Below are positions 13,226 to 25,624 of a DNA stretch of 64,000 nucleotides, piece by piece. The notes under the pieces are model-generated. The model was given only the letters and a program-made list of their open reading frames with translations, did no database searches and was not told the origin of the DNA. Both the position numbers and the translations under genes were made by a program. The first letter of the stretch is position 1, and every line of letters begins with the position of its first letter. The DNA is from Channa striata. Lineage: Eukaryota > Chordata > Actinopteri > Anabantiformes > Channidae. Where the stretch lies: NCBI GenBank assembly GCA_033026295.1, contig CM065177.1, forward strand, positions 2,287,400-2,351,399. The letters are read 5' to 3'.

Positions 13226-16200
13226 ATGTGTTGGCTCCGTCTGGCCCTGTGGCTTCAGCCCCGGACTCACGGTTGTGCTGTTTCTTGGCGGCGCGTCCAT
13301 AAACTGGCCTCACTCCAGAAAGCCACAACACTTCCCCCAAGGAAAGTCCAAAGCTTGCTTTACCCCTTCAGCACACTGGAGTCTTACCTGGACAGGTAGT
13401 GGTCTAGATATGTATGATGAAACCATGTCCACTGCACATTTTTGTCCTAAAATCTGGGCTTTTTTACATTTCTGCTGCATGACACATTTCAGGTCAGTGG
13501 ACAGGACGCAGTTCCAGCTCTTTCATCCCAGTATGGAGGACATGGTTAAAGCAGAAAAACTCTACTGCTCTTCACCATCTCATAAGATTGATTACTACAC
13601 CTCTGCAGAGAGGATGGACCATGTACCTGCCCTGCAACAGCCAGAGGTCAGTAGACATCCTCAGTCACATTTACAATTTTCTCATGTTATTATATACTGC
13701 AACCGCCTAGAACCATATGCAGAACAATGTATAGCACAACAATATATACACCTTTTCTTTAAAATTTATGGCAGGAAAGTGCACACAAGGTGCCACTTAT
13801 TTTGTTTTAAATACAAAATAAGTGGCAAAGCCCTACATCGACTATTAATTACATTTAGATGAAATGTCAAATCTCAAATATAGGCTTCATTAAAAAAAAC
13901 TTGCATAAGTCATGGACTTTTCATTCATAGCTCATGTTTTGGCTTTGAGTGATCCTTTAAAATGTGTCTATGCATGTAAAATGCAACTATCATCCAAGCC
14001 ACTATGCGGCCAATGTAGAAAGCTAGCTTGATTTAAATAGGATCATATCAGTATGTATATAGCCCTAGATATTTAATCGTTGGTCCATTTATTCTACATT
14101 CCAAACAGACATTTGGTGATAAAGTCTTGAGCATTTCCTGTAACTAAACATTAATAATAATTTAGGTTTTTTTTCAATTGGCTTGTATATAGGACGTTTT
14201 TGCTCCACTACACCTTTTCAATTAAGGAGCTTGTACACGAATCCATGTAAATAAACACTGAACAAAGAGTGCATTTCACAAGCAGTATCACTCTTATTGC
14301 TCCTTCTGATAAAATGTGCAGGCAATGACATAAACTTGGTGATGTAGCAGAAAAGCTGAGCATGATGGTGTGGAACATTGAGATTGTGTTGACACCTTCA
14401 GGGTCAAGTGGAACTTAGAATCTCCTAGTGTAACATACATGAGTGACGTGTGATTTGTATATTTTTGTATATCTGGATCACTACATGACGCATATGTGCC
14501 AAAAGTCAGATTGTCCTGTTAAGCTTGCAATTTTTTTTTTGTTGGCTAGTAAGAGCTAGAATTTACAGCTAAATTTTACAAGGTGAGCAGAGAACAATTG
14601 TAAAACAATGGAAGTCAGTAAGGATTTTGAGAGCACATTAAAATGTTGATCAGATTCTATCTCCAAAACACCTCTGAGACATTGAGGCATAGTTTTTTTT
14701 TTTGGGGCATCTGCCACAAACATTTCAGGAGCATATCCTTTAAGTCTTGTAAGTTGCAAGTTGAGGCCTCCATGGACTGGGCTTCCATAGTTCATCCTGG
14801 TGCCATTTGTTCTGCAGGCAATGACACACACCCAACCATTTACATAACTTAAAAGACAATGTAATTCATCAAATCGGACAACCCTTCCATTTCTCCATTT
14901 ATGATGCTCCTTGTCCATTGTGGGTGCTTTCAGCAATGGGCAGGGGTCAGCATGGGCACTCTGTCTTGTATGCAGCTCCACATGCAGCTAACTGTGATGT
15001 GCTGTGTGTTCTGACACCTGTCAATCATTGTCAGCATTACATTTTTCAACAATACGTGCAATGATAGCTCTTCTTTGGGATTGGCCCAGATGGATTGTCC
15101 TTCACTTACCACCTGAATCAATGAACCTTGGGCACCTCAGTTTCTCAGAATCACTGGTTTTCCCCCTCACTTTTGCTAGATAATAAATTCAAAATTGCTG
15201 CTTCCAACTTATAAACTTATAGAACTTATACTTCACTTGCTGCCTAACAGATTCCAGTCAATATGAGGTGCCATTTTAACAAGATAACCACCTGTCAGTA
15301 GTTTTAATGTTGTCGCTGATTGGTGTTTAAATTTGTCCTTCTCTTTCCTTCCAAAACATGCACGATAATTGTGTTATGAAATGAAGTGTAATATCTCTTA
15401 GTCCTCCTCCAGAGCAGCCTGATGCAAAACTAAGCACGAGCTGAAAGCTGATAATAAATGAACAGTTTTAAATCATTATAGGCAGAAGTGTTCATCAGTG
15501 CTCAGAATGCTACTTGTGGTGGTAGGACAGCAAGTTCTCTTTGTCATGCTGAGTTAGTTACCACTCTGCCTTTCTACTGTGCTAGAGGATGATGTATTCA
15601 TAGCTGACTAGCAGCAGCAGCCTCCATCCATCTGCCCTGTGTCAGAGATAGATGAGCCCAACCCTTGTGCCGTGGGACTTGCCGGTCATTGGTACTGCAG
15701 GAGTATCAGGCGTAGAAGCTAATTGCAGCAGCGTGTGATAGTCAGAGCGGGTGTGCTGCTTCAAATGTTAACTGAATAATTTAATAAATGAGTACAACCT
15801 TTAAGGAGAACATTCCAGCACATACATAACTAGCATCAAGAGGATTTTATTATTAACTTAGGATCATAGCATAATGCAGTTCAACACAGTATAGAATATT
15901 GTGTGTATTTCCAGGTGTGTTTCATCGGCAGAAGCAATGTGGGCAAGTCGTCTCTTATCAAAGCTCTCTTTTCCCTGACTCCCGAGGTAGAGGTCAGAGT
16001 CTCAAAAACTCCGGTAAGTAGTCATAGCCGAAATATCGTACAGCTGTTTTTAGAGTCAGCATGCACGGCCTGGACACTGGCCTGCAAGGTCAAAGCACCC
16101 TTACTACACAGCAAGGCTGGAATCCAAGTAAAAAAAGGTGGGAAAGAAGGAAGAGAGAATTTAATTGACAATTGAGAATCGACAGTGTTACTATGTTTTA

Positions 16201-19200
16201 CAGAGCTTTAGCTTTCATTTTTTGTTTCCTGGTAACCTCGCTGAACTATTACTCCGTTCACCCTGATGCCCAACTCTTGGTTTCAAACCTCACTTTTCAT
16301 TTGATTTAATCGGGGCTACTGCGCCCCGTGGAACACTTAAGGCTTTAGAATTGGTTTTATACTCTTACCCACATCTGTGTGTCACTGCATAATGGTAATG
16401 TGGAGGACAGCTGCGAGTTTCTTGGACTATGTGGTTAGGTGTGAATTGCATGAACCTACAGTTACAGTTAAACAGAATTGTGTATCTCTCTAAACTATGT
16501 CTGATTAGCTCAGATTTGCTTAGCTGGTAAATCAAGTTCTAGACAAATGTCATGGCTAATCACAGAAAGCAGGATGATTGTGGCCAAAATTTGAAGCCAC
16601 AGCAAAGGTGTGAATCACTGTTCCCCCTAGGCTGCGTGCGGTCACCAAAAAATCCAACCTGAATTGAAAATAAAATAACCACATAACAACTGATTCTGTG
16701 CTAGTGAGTGACCGGTGAATGGGCTGTTCCAGCCAATGTGTGTGTGTGTGTGTGTGTGTGTATATAAATACACACACACACACACACACACACTATATCA
16801 GGCATACAACATAAGATCTAAATGGGGTTAAAATAAATTCATTACAGTCTTTTTGTTGCACAATTTGCCAGCCACTCTGCAAACTATAAAAATATTTTTA
16901 ATCATTTATACAGTGGCTAATGACTTACACACACATCTGTCTTCATCCCTGTAATGTACAAACAAAGTGACCAATATATGGTTTAAAATAAATTTTTTAA
17001 ATCCATCTGCGCCTCCTTAGAGTTGTTGTGGTGCTGTTTTTTATTTATTTATTGATTGATTTTATACTTCCCCATAGGGTCACACAAAGAAGATGAATTT
17101 CTTCAGAGTGGGAAAAGCTTTCACCCTTGTGGACATGCCCGGTTACGGACACAGAGCACCCAAAGACTTTGTGGAAATGGTGGAGCCGTACCTCTACACA
17201 AGGAAAAAGTGAGAAACTATGGCTTTGGGCAGCTGCTGGGAAAAGCAGCATTTCACTGTAATAGAAATCTGTAACACAACCTAGAAAGAAAATCTCTCAT
17301 ACATGTGATTAATGTTTTTAGGGCTAATTTAACGTAATATTAATTGTCTTTCTTTAAGCGATCATTCCATCAGATCAGTCAGACCTTTACTGAACCCTGG
17401 ACATTTTAGGAGGTTTTCCTGCAAACCATGACTGAACTCCCTTCATGAGTACGGGGCATTGATGAGTGGAAGACATCTTGTTGCCAAAGTCTACTGCCAG
17501 AAATATACTTTAGAGAATTATGTGGCCACAGTAAGACTATAAAATTATAGTGCATTAAAATTTTCATGAAATAAAAACATTTTTAGGGTGTGCTGACAAC
17601 AGTTTTTTTTTTTTTAAGAAGAAACAAGAAACAGGCTGCACATTTTCATTTATTTCAGGGAGAACAGTAGACATTGTTTTGAAAAACAAAATCTATGAAA
17701 GTTAAAATTGTACAAAGCTTACTGACAATAACATCAACATGGTATAAACTATGTATGCAAATATGTGACATGCCTGTGAGGTCTGTTTATACTGTAACTT
17801 TGCACTGTCTTTTGCTTGTCTTGTAACTCACTTGTAAGTCGCTTTGGATAAAAGCGTAAAAGTAAATGTCACTCATTGAGAGGGTGTGTCTGTCTGTCTG
17901 TCTGTCAATGTTGGAAAGGTTCAGAATGGCCAGTATAAACTTTCAGACAGCGCTTGACTTGGCATACTGTCCATTTGGCATATAAACTGTAGATCTGGCC
18001 TAATCTATCTTAATGCCATCAACCCCAGATGGTGCTGGTAGTAGTAGGCTATTTGACTGCTGAGCATCTGGTGAAAATTGTAGAAAAAGGGCAATGTTCT
18101 GAAAAGATGGATGAGAAATATAATGTGAAAAGTTATCAGAACAGTTATAGGATGAAGGCAGAATAATAATAATAAATAATAATAATAATAATAAAATAAA
18201 ATCGGTGCACAATTAGGCTTCCAAATACAGAAAGTTGACCAAGCATTCTGGCAATAAGCTGTAAGACAATAGTGACTAACAACATGGTAATGTTCTAAAG
18301 AGGTCGGATGGCAGCTGATGTACCTTGTGAGGGACAGACACAGGGTCATTTGATTGTAGAGTGAGATCACAGACTGCCGTGGTAGTAAATAAGAGTTTTG
18401 GCAAAGATTGTTAGAGATAGCGAATAAGGTTTAGTGGTCTTGGAAAATTGATCAGAGTTAGTGACCTGGTAAGATTTTATAGGTGTTCATATTAAATGCT
18501 TCTCTAACTGTTGGCTTTATTACATTACAACCCCTGTCATAGAATATTATCTTGTGAAGTTGACTTCTTTTCACAGGTGCAGCAGCCCAAAGTGACTTTC
18601 CTTTTGTTCCATATGAATTCTGGCACAAATTTAATCAAATGAAGTATGGCCTGGGACAGTCTTAAATGCATGTTTAAATTTAAGTGTGTGTGGCTTAGTG
18701 TTGCAGAAGCCAGATATTTGTCATTGTATTTGAACAGGGTTTATTTCTACAGTTGCTTTGTTTCCATACATTCATTGATTAGGCAGTAATATTAAATAAA
18801 TGAATCAGACTGGATGGAGTACCTTTTTAATAGTGCTGTTTGTCACACATGTAAAATGCCATATGCATTACTACTGTGTCCATAGGATTGATTAGAAAAT
18901 TGACCTGTTGAAAAAGCTGCTATTGCATACACACAGTGTTAAAAATGGAATTATTATTTAATTATTGTTGTGCCTTTCCAGTTATTTTATCCTGTTACCT
19001 TACTATGACCTAATTACCTTGATAAACAGTTTGACACTAGCAATTGTTGGTAGCATCATGACAGCCCTAATACAGGCTGGGTATTGGGGGGCTGGTTTTT
19101 ATGGGCCTACGTGGGGCAAAAAAGTCACGGACCAGCTTTCAAAGCCAGTCGCCACTTCCACCGCTGGCGACGTTTTTGTTCTGGTCTTTTACCACATGTG

Positions 19201-19577
19201 GATTGTGAGCTGGTCCACTGGGTGGTGCTGTGTCATCTAGAATTTAGGAGTGTTTACTTACAGCTGTAGCCATGCTGCAGAGCACAGGTTCAGGCTTAAT
19301 TAGAAAATGTATGATCTACTGTGTTCTAGGGAATCATTATCAATATTCTTATTTATTTACTTATTTATAGTTTAAATGTTTTTATTCACTACATGTTTTT
19401 ATGTTTTCTTGCATTTAATCTGCTGTGTAGCACTTTGAGATGTGCCACAAATGTAAAGTGCTTTATAAATAAAATTTATTATTGTTATTATTATTATTAT
19501 TAGTAGTAGTAGTATTATGTTATTATATTATTATTGTTAATTATATTATATTATTATTATTATTGTTGTTGTTGTTG

Positions 19578-19665
<88 letters not shown>

Positions 19666-22600
19666 CTTGTTTATGTCACTAGAGACCATGAGACACATTG
19701 ATTTTCCTGGTCTTTGTACAACCAGCATAATATACGTCTTTATTCTTTCAGCCTTGTGAGAACTTTCCTGTTGGTCGATGGTAGTGTCGGTCTACAGAAG
19801 GCCGACCTAATTGCCTTGGAGATGTGCGAGGAGATCAGATGTCCATATGCGGTAGGATACATTTTATAAATACAATTTTATGGGACCTTACGCATTGGTG
19901 GGAGGGATGATTTTAAGTAGATCCCAAGTAAACTTAATATGTATATACATTTTGTCACATTCTTGAATATTATGATGAATATTATGAATGTTCTTTGGTT
20001 AGATACTGACAAACCTGTAAAGTCATTTTGGTCGAGTCACCATCTCCTGTGCATAAATGCCACATAAGTTCAGATTGATCATTTTAACATTTTTGTGTTA
20101 ATTCACAAAGAAGCACCAGAAACTTACCAGCGATGCCAACATTCTCAGGCCTTTCGTGTGACCCCATTATATAAACTAAACCATGAAGTTCTTTATAAAC
20201 TGACGGCAGAACACACAGTCCCTCCTTGTACCAACTTAACAAACCCCAACTGAGCTTAGGGGCAACAGACTAACAAATTGTGAGCGCTGAGGACAAGGGA
20301 TGTTTGTTACAGCTGTTTCTCACATGACTTACACTATTTAGTGGAGATGACAAGTATTAGCCAGCTTTTCCCCCTCATTTGCACGTTTTACTTATCCTTC
20401 TTACAAATCCTCATCATTATGTCCACACTGAATTAATGCTAAATGCTCCCACTCAGCTATTTAAAAACTGCTGTCCATTCTAAAATCCTACCGCTGTGAC
20501 ATTATAATGAAGCACCCCTTCATTCTCCAAGCACTTTGCCGTCAATTATTAATGCTCACAGGTTATTAAACACTTTGACCATTATTTAGGCTGTGACAGA
20601 ACAGCTTTTAGCAAAGATTAACTCTCACTAAGGCTCCACGGCTGAAATAAAAAAAGAAGCAATAAGCTGAAATGGCCCCTCAGCTCGTGGCTTTAAAGGA
20701 TAGGTTCACATTTTTTCAAGTCTTAAAACAGTTTTTGGGAAGCCACTGAGTCAGGTTTTACCTGCTGCAGCCATTCTAGGCTGTTAATACTAGACTAAGC
20801 AATAACTACATTAAGCAACTAGCGATGAAAAGGTGATTTTAATAACTGTAGGTTTACCTATGTTAAAAGTCATTAATGCACGAGCAAACATTACATAAAA
20901 TAAACTTGGTGGCATCAGGGCAGCTGTTAATGACTAACGTTAGTCCCATGATTAAAATCTGTGCAAGGCTAAAATGCAACATGCTGCAGTGTGTGTAAAA
21001 AAAAAAAAAAAAAAAAAAACAGGCTTCGACAGCACTGTGCATCACTCTAAAACTCCTGCACAAGTTCATTAAGTTTCTCCTCTAAAAGTGTAAAATATTT
21101 TTTGTTGTAAAACCGTCTCTGCTCTCACATCACATTTATGTCATATGATTTAAATAAATCCAACAAAGAAACTTTTAGTTCTGGATCAGGAAAAATCTTG
21201 CCAAGTCAGTGGGTTGTTAATGTGCTAATGTGTAAATATTTATATTTTATCAAGATATCATATCTGCCACGGCTGTTTGTGTACTGTAAATTTATATTTT
21301 TATACTATGTATATACTATGTGCTGCAACAACTTGGCCTTGCTGTTCAAATAATTGTGGATAACAGTGTATGTCAGGTGTATCTTCATCATCTGTGTTAT
21401 CATGACATATCTTAATAGTAAAGTTGACATCAGAATTAGTTTATGGGGTCTTGTTTGTTTTTTATGTCTTTCCTCTTATGTCTGGGGGTCTGAACACAGA
21501 CTGCTGCTGATCTCATAGTGAAGTGTGTGTAAATCAATGTCTGACACCAATATTTGGCTCAAAACATAGGTTATTTCCAAATATGGATACTTAGTGTACA
21601 GTTCATCGGTACCCGAAAGATGCACGTTTACTACTAGCTCATCAAATTCCAGATGTCTTACTGTCCATGATATAATGAAATAGTGCTTAAACAGACTGCA
21701 TAGTGTAGTATTCCTAACTGGCACATGAAAAGTTGCTGCTCGTTGTGCTTGCTCACTTTGCACAATCCACTCCCCCAAAATTTAGAGCTTAGCTAAAGTT
21801 AGAAAATGAGAATAACAGTGTTTGTTGTTTTGATTTTGTATGATTTTGCTATAAACTCTTTTGTATGTGCTGCTTTTGTCTGTGTTTATAATACTGAACA
21901 TGCATACATGCATGAACATCCATGTGCAAACATGGGCGTAAAATATACCAAACATTATTTCATGCAGATTGTGGTGACCAAGATTGACAAATGTGGACAT
22001 GGAACACTGCTGACTAACGTAATTAATCTTCAGGATGTGGTGAAAACACAAACCACCAGCTGCTTCCCCCAGCCATTTCTGGTCAGGTGAGTTACACCCT
22101 CTGATTGGCTATTCAAAGTAAAAGTCTGTTTTAGGTTTTCTTTTCAGCAAATCCCACACAGAAAGGCCAAAACCAGCTATAATTGTATCGTACAAACATT
22201 TTTGTGTGTGTGTCCTAAGCCGGATGTGTCCTGTTCATCTATGCTGTGGAGCTCTTTTGAAATGTAAAATGTCAGAATAACGTCTTCTTACATGTTTATG
22301 ATTCAGGCCTACAAATGCTGTCCTGCTACTCTAAACACGAGAACACCAAATAGGAATTCATGAGATTTTTGGTTTTTCCTCTATTCAAAGGGTTAGACAT
22401 TAAGAAGAGTAACAGTAGCCTTATTTTCAATCAATGCTACACATTAGTATTTTTCTCCAGTGTTAAATCTACTATTAAAATCATCTCGCCATCTTCGGGA
22501 ATTTTAACAGTTCTAGTAGCTGCAAATATAAATAGCTCACTTGTTTTTAAAGGTCTATTTCCAAAATACGGGGAGTGTGAAACAGTGAGCCTATGTCTGA

Positions 22601-23557
22601 TAGCAGAAGCTGACGCGAAAACACTGCAGACAGTCGAGTAGAGTCTGTACTCTACATCAGGGGTCTCCAACCCCCTGGTTTGGTACCGGTACCGGTCTGT
22701 GGGTGAATTGATACCGGGCGGCACAAAAAGAATACATAACTTACATTATTTCTGTTTTACTTGTTCTCTGATTCTGGACGATGTTTTATTTCGGAAAAAG
22801 ATCGGATTCTCTCTGTCACATCTGTGTATGACTCACTCTTGACGCATGCCAAGATGCTCTCAGCTTCTGGTCCCTAACCTTGGTATTACCGCTGAAGCGC
22901 TAGCTTAGCAAACTACCGCATTCAGCGGTAATAAGCGGCCCCGGTAAATCCACACACACACACAGGAGGAGAGACGGAGGTTTTCTTTAGCCTGTGAGTC
23001 GCCACTTTATTTCTCTCTAAGCCGGGAGTGCGGGGCTGAGAGGCCGTCACTCCTGTTATGATGTTGGCTCAATGTTATGAGGACACTGTTAATACAGCTG
23101 CAGACACAGTGGATTCACGTTTACTCTTATATTTAGAAAAAAAATGTTTTTATGCCGCCGTATCATTTTATTTAGTTGTATTTATCTGCCACACCTTAAA
23201 GGCCGGTCCGTGAAAATATTGTCTGACATTAAACCGGTCCGTGGCACAAAAAAGTATGGGGATCACTGACCTATACGTGGTGCGAAAACCTACATTAGTT
23301 GAAAAAAAAAAAACAAAACACAGTTCTAGACCAGACAGGCAACTGGGCTAGCACAATTTACATCATACATTTTACCCTGTCAAGACAAGATTTCATTCAT
23401 ATGACGAGTAACGCATACAATACACTTTGACTAACCAAAGTCTTTCTGTCTTTGTTTCCTCAACAGCTCCCTCCACTTTTGGGGCATCTACCTCCTGAGA
23501 TGCTTCATTGCCCATATAACAGGAAGCATCCAATTAACGGACACCTCTCGAAGCTGA
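13226..23557 (+). CDS. gtpbp8: GTP-binding protein 8, EngB-type mitochondrial GTPase
   Basis: Seven coding exons join in frame to 287 codons (the human protein is about 284): 13226-13395, 13493-13646, 15915-16013, 17078-17208, 19752-19851, 21968-22086 and 23467-23557, all bounded by GT-AG introns. Residues 1-51 have no acidic residue and several Arg/Lys, as expected of a mitochondrial targeting sequence. The GTPase motifs are complete: G1 GRSNVGKS (113-120), the conserved Thr144 of G2 in TPGHT, G3 DMPG (160-163) and G4 TKID (222-225). The G5 position reads VSSL (257-260), where the human protein has VSAV. EngB-family GTPases assist large ribosomal subunit assembly, and vertebrate GTPBP8 is reported to act on mitochondrial ribosomes. 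The start has A at -3 and follows a plausible UTR acceptor at 13200. No frame damage is seen, so the gene appears functional. Confidence 0.95.
14640..15334 (-). mobile_element. Degenerate Tc1-like transposon in gtpbp8 intron 2
   Basis: On the - strand the block starts with a terminal-repeat-like end (acaccaatcagcgacaacatt, reverse complement of about 15314-15334). It continues through a transposase stretch that includes a recognisable RVPMLTPAHC-like segment near 14930-14960. That segment corresponds to the Tc1 region between the helix-turn-helix and the DDE core. Stops, frameshifts and a deletion interrupt it, and the distal terminal repeat is not recognisable. It is not a functional transposase. 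Confidence 0.7.
16737..16793. repeat. Inverted dinucleotide microsatellite (TG)n-tatataaata-(CA)n
   Basis: About twelve TG units are followed by a ten-base AT centre and then about eleven CA units. The two halves are reverse complements, so either strand can fold into a long hairpin. It lies in gtpbp8 intron 3. Confidence 0.95.
17795..17875 (+). repeat. LINE/SINE 3' tail (taagtcgctttggataaaagcg type)
   Basis: The string tcacttgtaagtcgctttggataaaagcg matches the 3' tail shared by many teleost L2-type LINEs and their SINE partners. A copy in the opposite orientation lies near 46838-46900 (tttatccaaagcgactt). The body of the element is absent or unrecognisable. Confidence 0.55.
18162..18199. 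repeat. AAT trinucleotide microsatellite
   Basis: About twelve AAT units with two interruptions, in gtpbp8 intron 4. A tctgtctg tract at 17889-17907 is a second, shorter simple repeat in the same intron. Confidence 0.9.
19385..19665 (+). repeat. LINE-type 3' tail followed by a long TTA microsatellite
   Basis: Positions 19420-19475 carry tagcactttgagatg and gtaaagtgctttataaataaaattta, a common teleost retroelement tail. About 190 bases of almost pure TTA repeats follow to 19665, with short TAG and TTG interruptions near 19500 and 19565. The microsatellite probably grew from the 3' tail of the inserted element. It ends 86 bases before gtpbp8 exon 5. Runs of Leu or Ile predicted here are artefacts of the repeat. 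Confidence 0.85.
22658..23268 (+). mobile_element. Non-autonomous hAT-like DNA transposon in gtpbp8 intron 6
   Basis: The left end reads caggggtctccaaccccc. The right end, reverse-complemented, begins cagtgatccccatac, an imperfect terminal inverted repeat of the hAT/Charlie kind. Subterminal sequences also mirror each other: an accggtctgtgg-like string near the left end, and ccggtccgtggcacaaaaaa near the right, whose complement is a ttttttgtgccacggaccgg string. No transposase frame is present in 611 bases. The flanking octamers (ctctacat and acctatac) match at only four of eight positions, so the target-site duplication is eroded or my ends are slightly off. Confidence 0.7.
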
Positions 23558-23697
23558 GAGACCAGCTTAATCTCACTGACTGTGGCCTCAATATATGAAC
23601 GCATATGAACTTACCTTGAATCTTTAGATGAGAACAGAGAAAAGGGTGAATCTAGATTTGACAGCGCTTTCTTAATAGCTTTTATTTCTAAGCATTG

Positions 23698-23703
23698 AAT
23701 AAA
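23698..23703 (+). promoter_or_regulatory. Likely gtpbp8 polyadenylation signal
   Basis: An AATAAA hexamer lies 141 bases after the gtpbp8 stop codon and is followed within 30 bases by T/G-rich sequence (gtgccagtttgttgggaaggtttgg). It is the first canonical hexamer downstream and gives a short 3' UTR. Confidence 0.55.
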
Positions 23704-24249
23704 AAGTGCCAGTTTGTTGGGAAGGTTTGGACTGTCATACATCTTACACAGAGTACAACTATATAACTGCTCAAATGTTTTTATTTCCTGATAAAATGCA
23801 AAATTCACTCATGTTGTATTGAGTGGTTTTATGAGTAAATATTACTAGTCAAGTCTATACTATATAATACTACACCAGCCAATAGCTAATGGTTCATGGA
23901 CACCAGAATGTTAGACTGTGTGTAATTGACTTTAAGCTGCTGCTAATCTCCACCCTTCAGGAAAGGCTGAACCAGATTTTGAAACATTGTGTGAGACATT
24001 AAAAAAGGTATAAAGAACAGAGCAAACTCAGCAAGTTTGATGTCCATGGTGAAGCTCTAACATTTTCACTCTCAGAAAAAACACACAAAGTGTTAAAATA
24101 CAGTAAAAAGTTCATCATGTAAATGGGAGTTGCTGCAATGGGCAGCCACTCAGGGTGGCGCTACACTAAATATCATTTTGATGTTAGGCAACATTTTTAT
24201 CGTATGTCTACAGACAAGTGTAAGCAGTTAGAAGCAGAGGTCCAATATA

Positions 24250-24570
24250 CACTTAATGGCCGCTTTATTAGGTACGCCTGTACAGTTTAATACAATCCCA
24301 TACAGCAGCTTTGCCATAAATTCTGATTTTGCAAGGTTCTAATTTGTGAGTTTTTCAGTTAGAACTCTCACAAAGGTGATAATTGTAATATGTGTTTATG
24401 ACTGAGGTCAAAGTGGTTAGTGGACTAATACTGCACGGCATTACAAGACGAGGTGCTTCTATGTTTTGGCCACGCCATTCAATTTAAACATTGGCCAAAA
24501 AATTAGAACCATCTCTTCTTACAGCGCCTTCCAGTACAACTCCACTAACCACTTTAACCTCAGTCATAAA
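24250..24570. mobile_element. Fold-back MITE copy (family also at 33961 and 56603)
   Basis: A + strand arm at 24250-24473 starts cacttaatggccgctttattaggtac. It aligns along its length with the copies at 34003-34150 and 56603-56850. It is followed at once by an inverted partial arm (24475-24570), which read backwards matches the ends of the same family (ggttctaattttttggcc, then agtggttagtgga). The arms give about 95 bases of imperfect hairpin. No coding potential. The outermost end resembles those of some fish Tc1-like elements. Confidence 0.7.
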
Positions 24571-24704
24571 GAATACAGAAAAGGTACTGAAGTGCAAATG
24601 GATCATAAATGTATCATATTTACCAGACAAGGACCAAGTAAATCAGTAACACTTAATAATAAGGTGGCAGGAACAATATTGACAGGCTAGAAGAAGGTTT
24701 CATG

Positions 24705-25005
24705 TTGTTCCTAATGTCCTGCACTTTACTGACAAGGAAAAAAATCTGTAAAATGAGTAAACAGGCACTTGTGGAGCAGAGGGCGAAACAATATTTTTAG
24801 TGGTATTAAACAGGGCTTTAGGATTTTTCTTGTTCACTGATCTAAAATTGCTAAAATAATCTGATTTGGCCTGTTTAACCATGACATTATGTGATGTGAT
24901 CAGCTCCTTAAGGTGCAATCTGTGTACGTGCTACCGTGAGCCAGTTTCTCCTAAATCTAAGAACGCTTTCATTTAGCCAAGGACAGTGATTTTGAGGAAA
25001 AATAA
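24705..25005 (-). mobile_element. L2-type LINE fragment (endonuclease-RT linker)
   Basis: The - strand encodes WLNESVLRFRRNW, then KELITSHNVMVKQAKSDYFSN and NKKNPKALFNT. I recognise this order from the linker between the endonuclease and reverse transcriptase domains of fish L2-clade LINEs. At least one frameshift separates the two parts, near 24910. No RT catalytic block is retained. Confidence 0.65.
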
Positions 25006-25109
25006 GACCGTTTAAGTGGTGCCAGCAGAGAAAGAGGGACAGCAAAGCCAAACACAGGAGGCACCTTGCTCTGACCAACTGAAGGACACAAACATATTTT
25101 ATACCTTGG

Positions 25110-25372
25110 GGACTGTGGCAAAGGATATAGAGCAGATGTCCACCAATTCCAGGGTTGTTGTTTTGCTCCCCGGCTCCTCCTGTCACATATCTCAGTGTCC
25201 TTAAGAAAAGACACTGAACCACAACTTAGCTGCTCCCATGAGTGTAGGCCAGCAGCACAGCATGTCTCCCATCAGTGTGTGGGTGTGAATGGGTGAATGA
25301 GAAGCACAGTAAAGTGCTCTGGGTACAAATAGGTAGAAAAGTGGTACAAATGTGCAGACATTTACCATTTTA
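25110..25372 (-). repeat. Teleost interspersed repeat (aagtgtccttgagcaagacac type)
   Basis: Read on the - strand this contains tggtaaatgtctgcacatt, then cagagcactttactgtgct, then cattcacccattcacaccc, and later a degraded gtgtcttttcttaaggacac string. The same ordered blocks occur on the + strand at 39578-39835 and, truncated, at 36540-36712. Confidence 0.6.
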
Positions 25373-25624
25373 CCTTATTTGCCCTCTTTTCCCAGCATTG
25401 TGCTTTTCTGTGGGTATATACGATAGAAATTATACCGACCCTGCAGTTGTAAATATTTGTACCTGATATATATGATATGATTACGTGACTTTATTAGTAA
25501 TAGCAAAACAAATTTAAAAGTCATCAACAGTGTGGTAGAGTATGATCTACTTTTGTTGTGGGTACTTTATGGGAATAGTAGTCTGCTTGATTGTTATCCA
25601 GCTGAAACTGACAAATGAGAGAGT

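Noticed and set aside
19482..19728. Poly-Leu and poly-Ile proteins over 19.5-19.7 kb
   Set aside because: They are translations of the TTA microsatellite inside a gtpbp8 intron.
20863..21069. Frame with a poly-Phe run
   Set aside because: Produced by a run of A at 20997-21019; no other protein feature.
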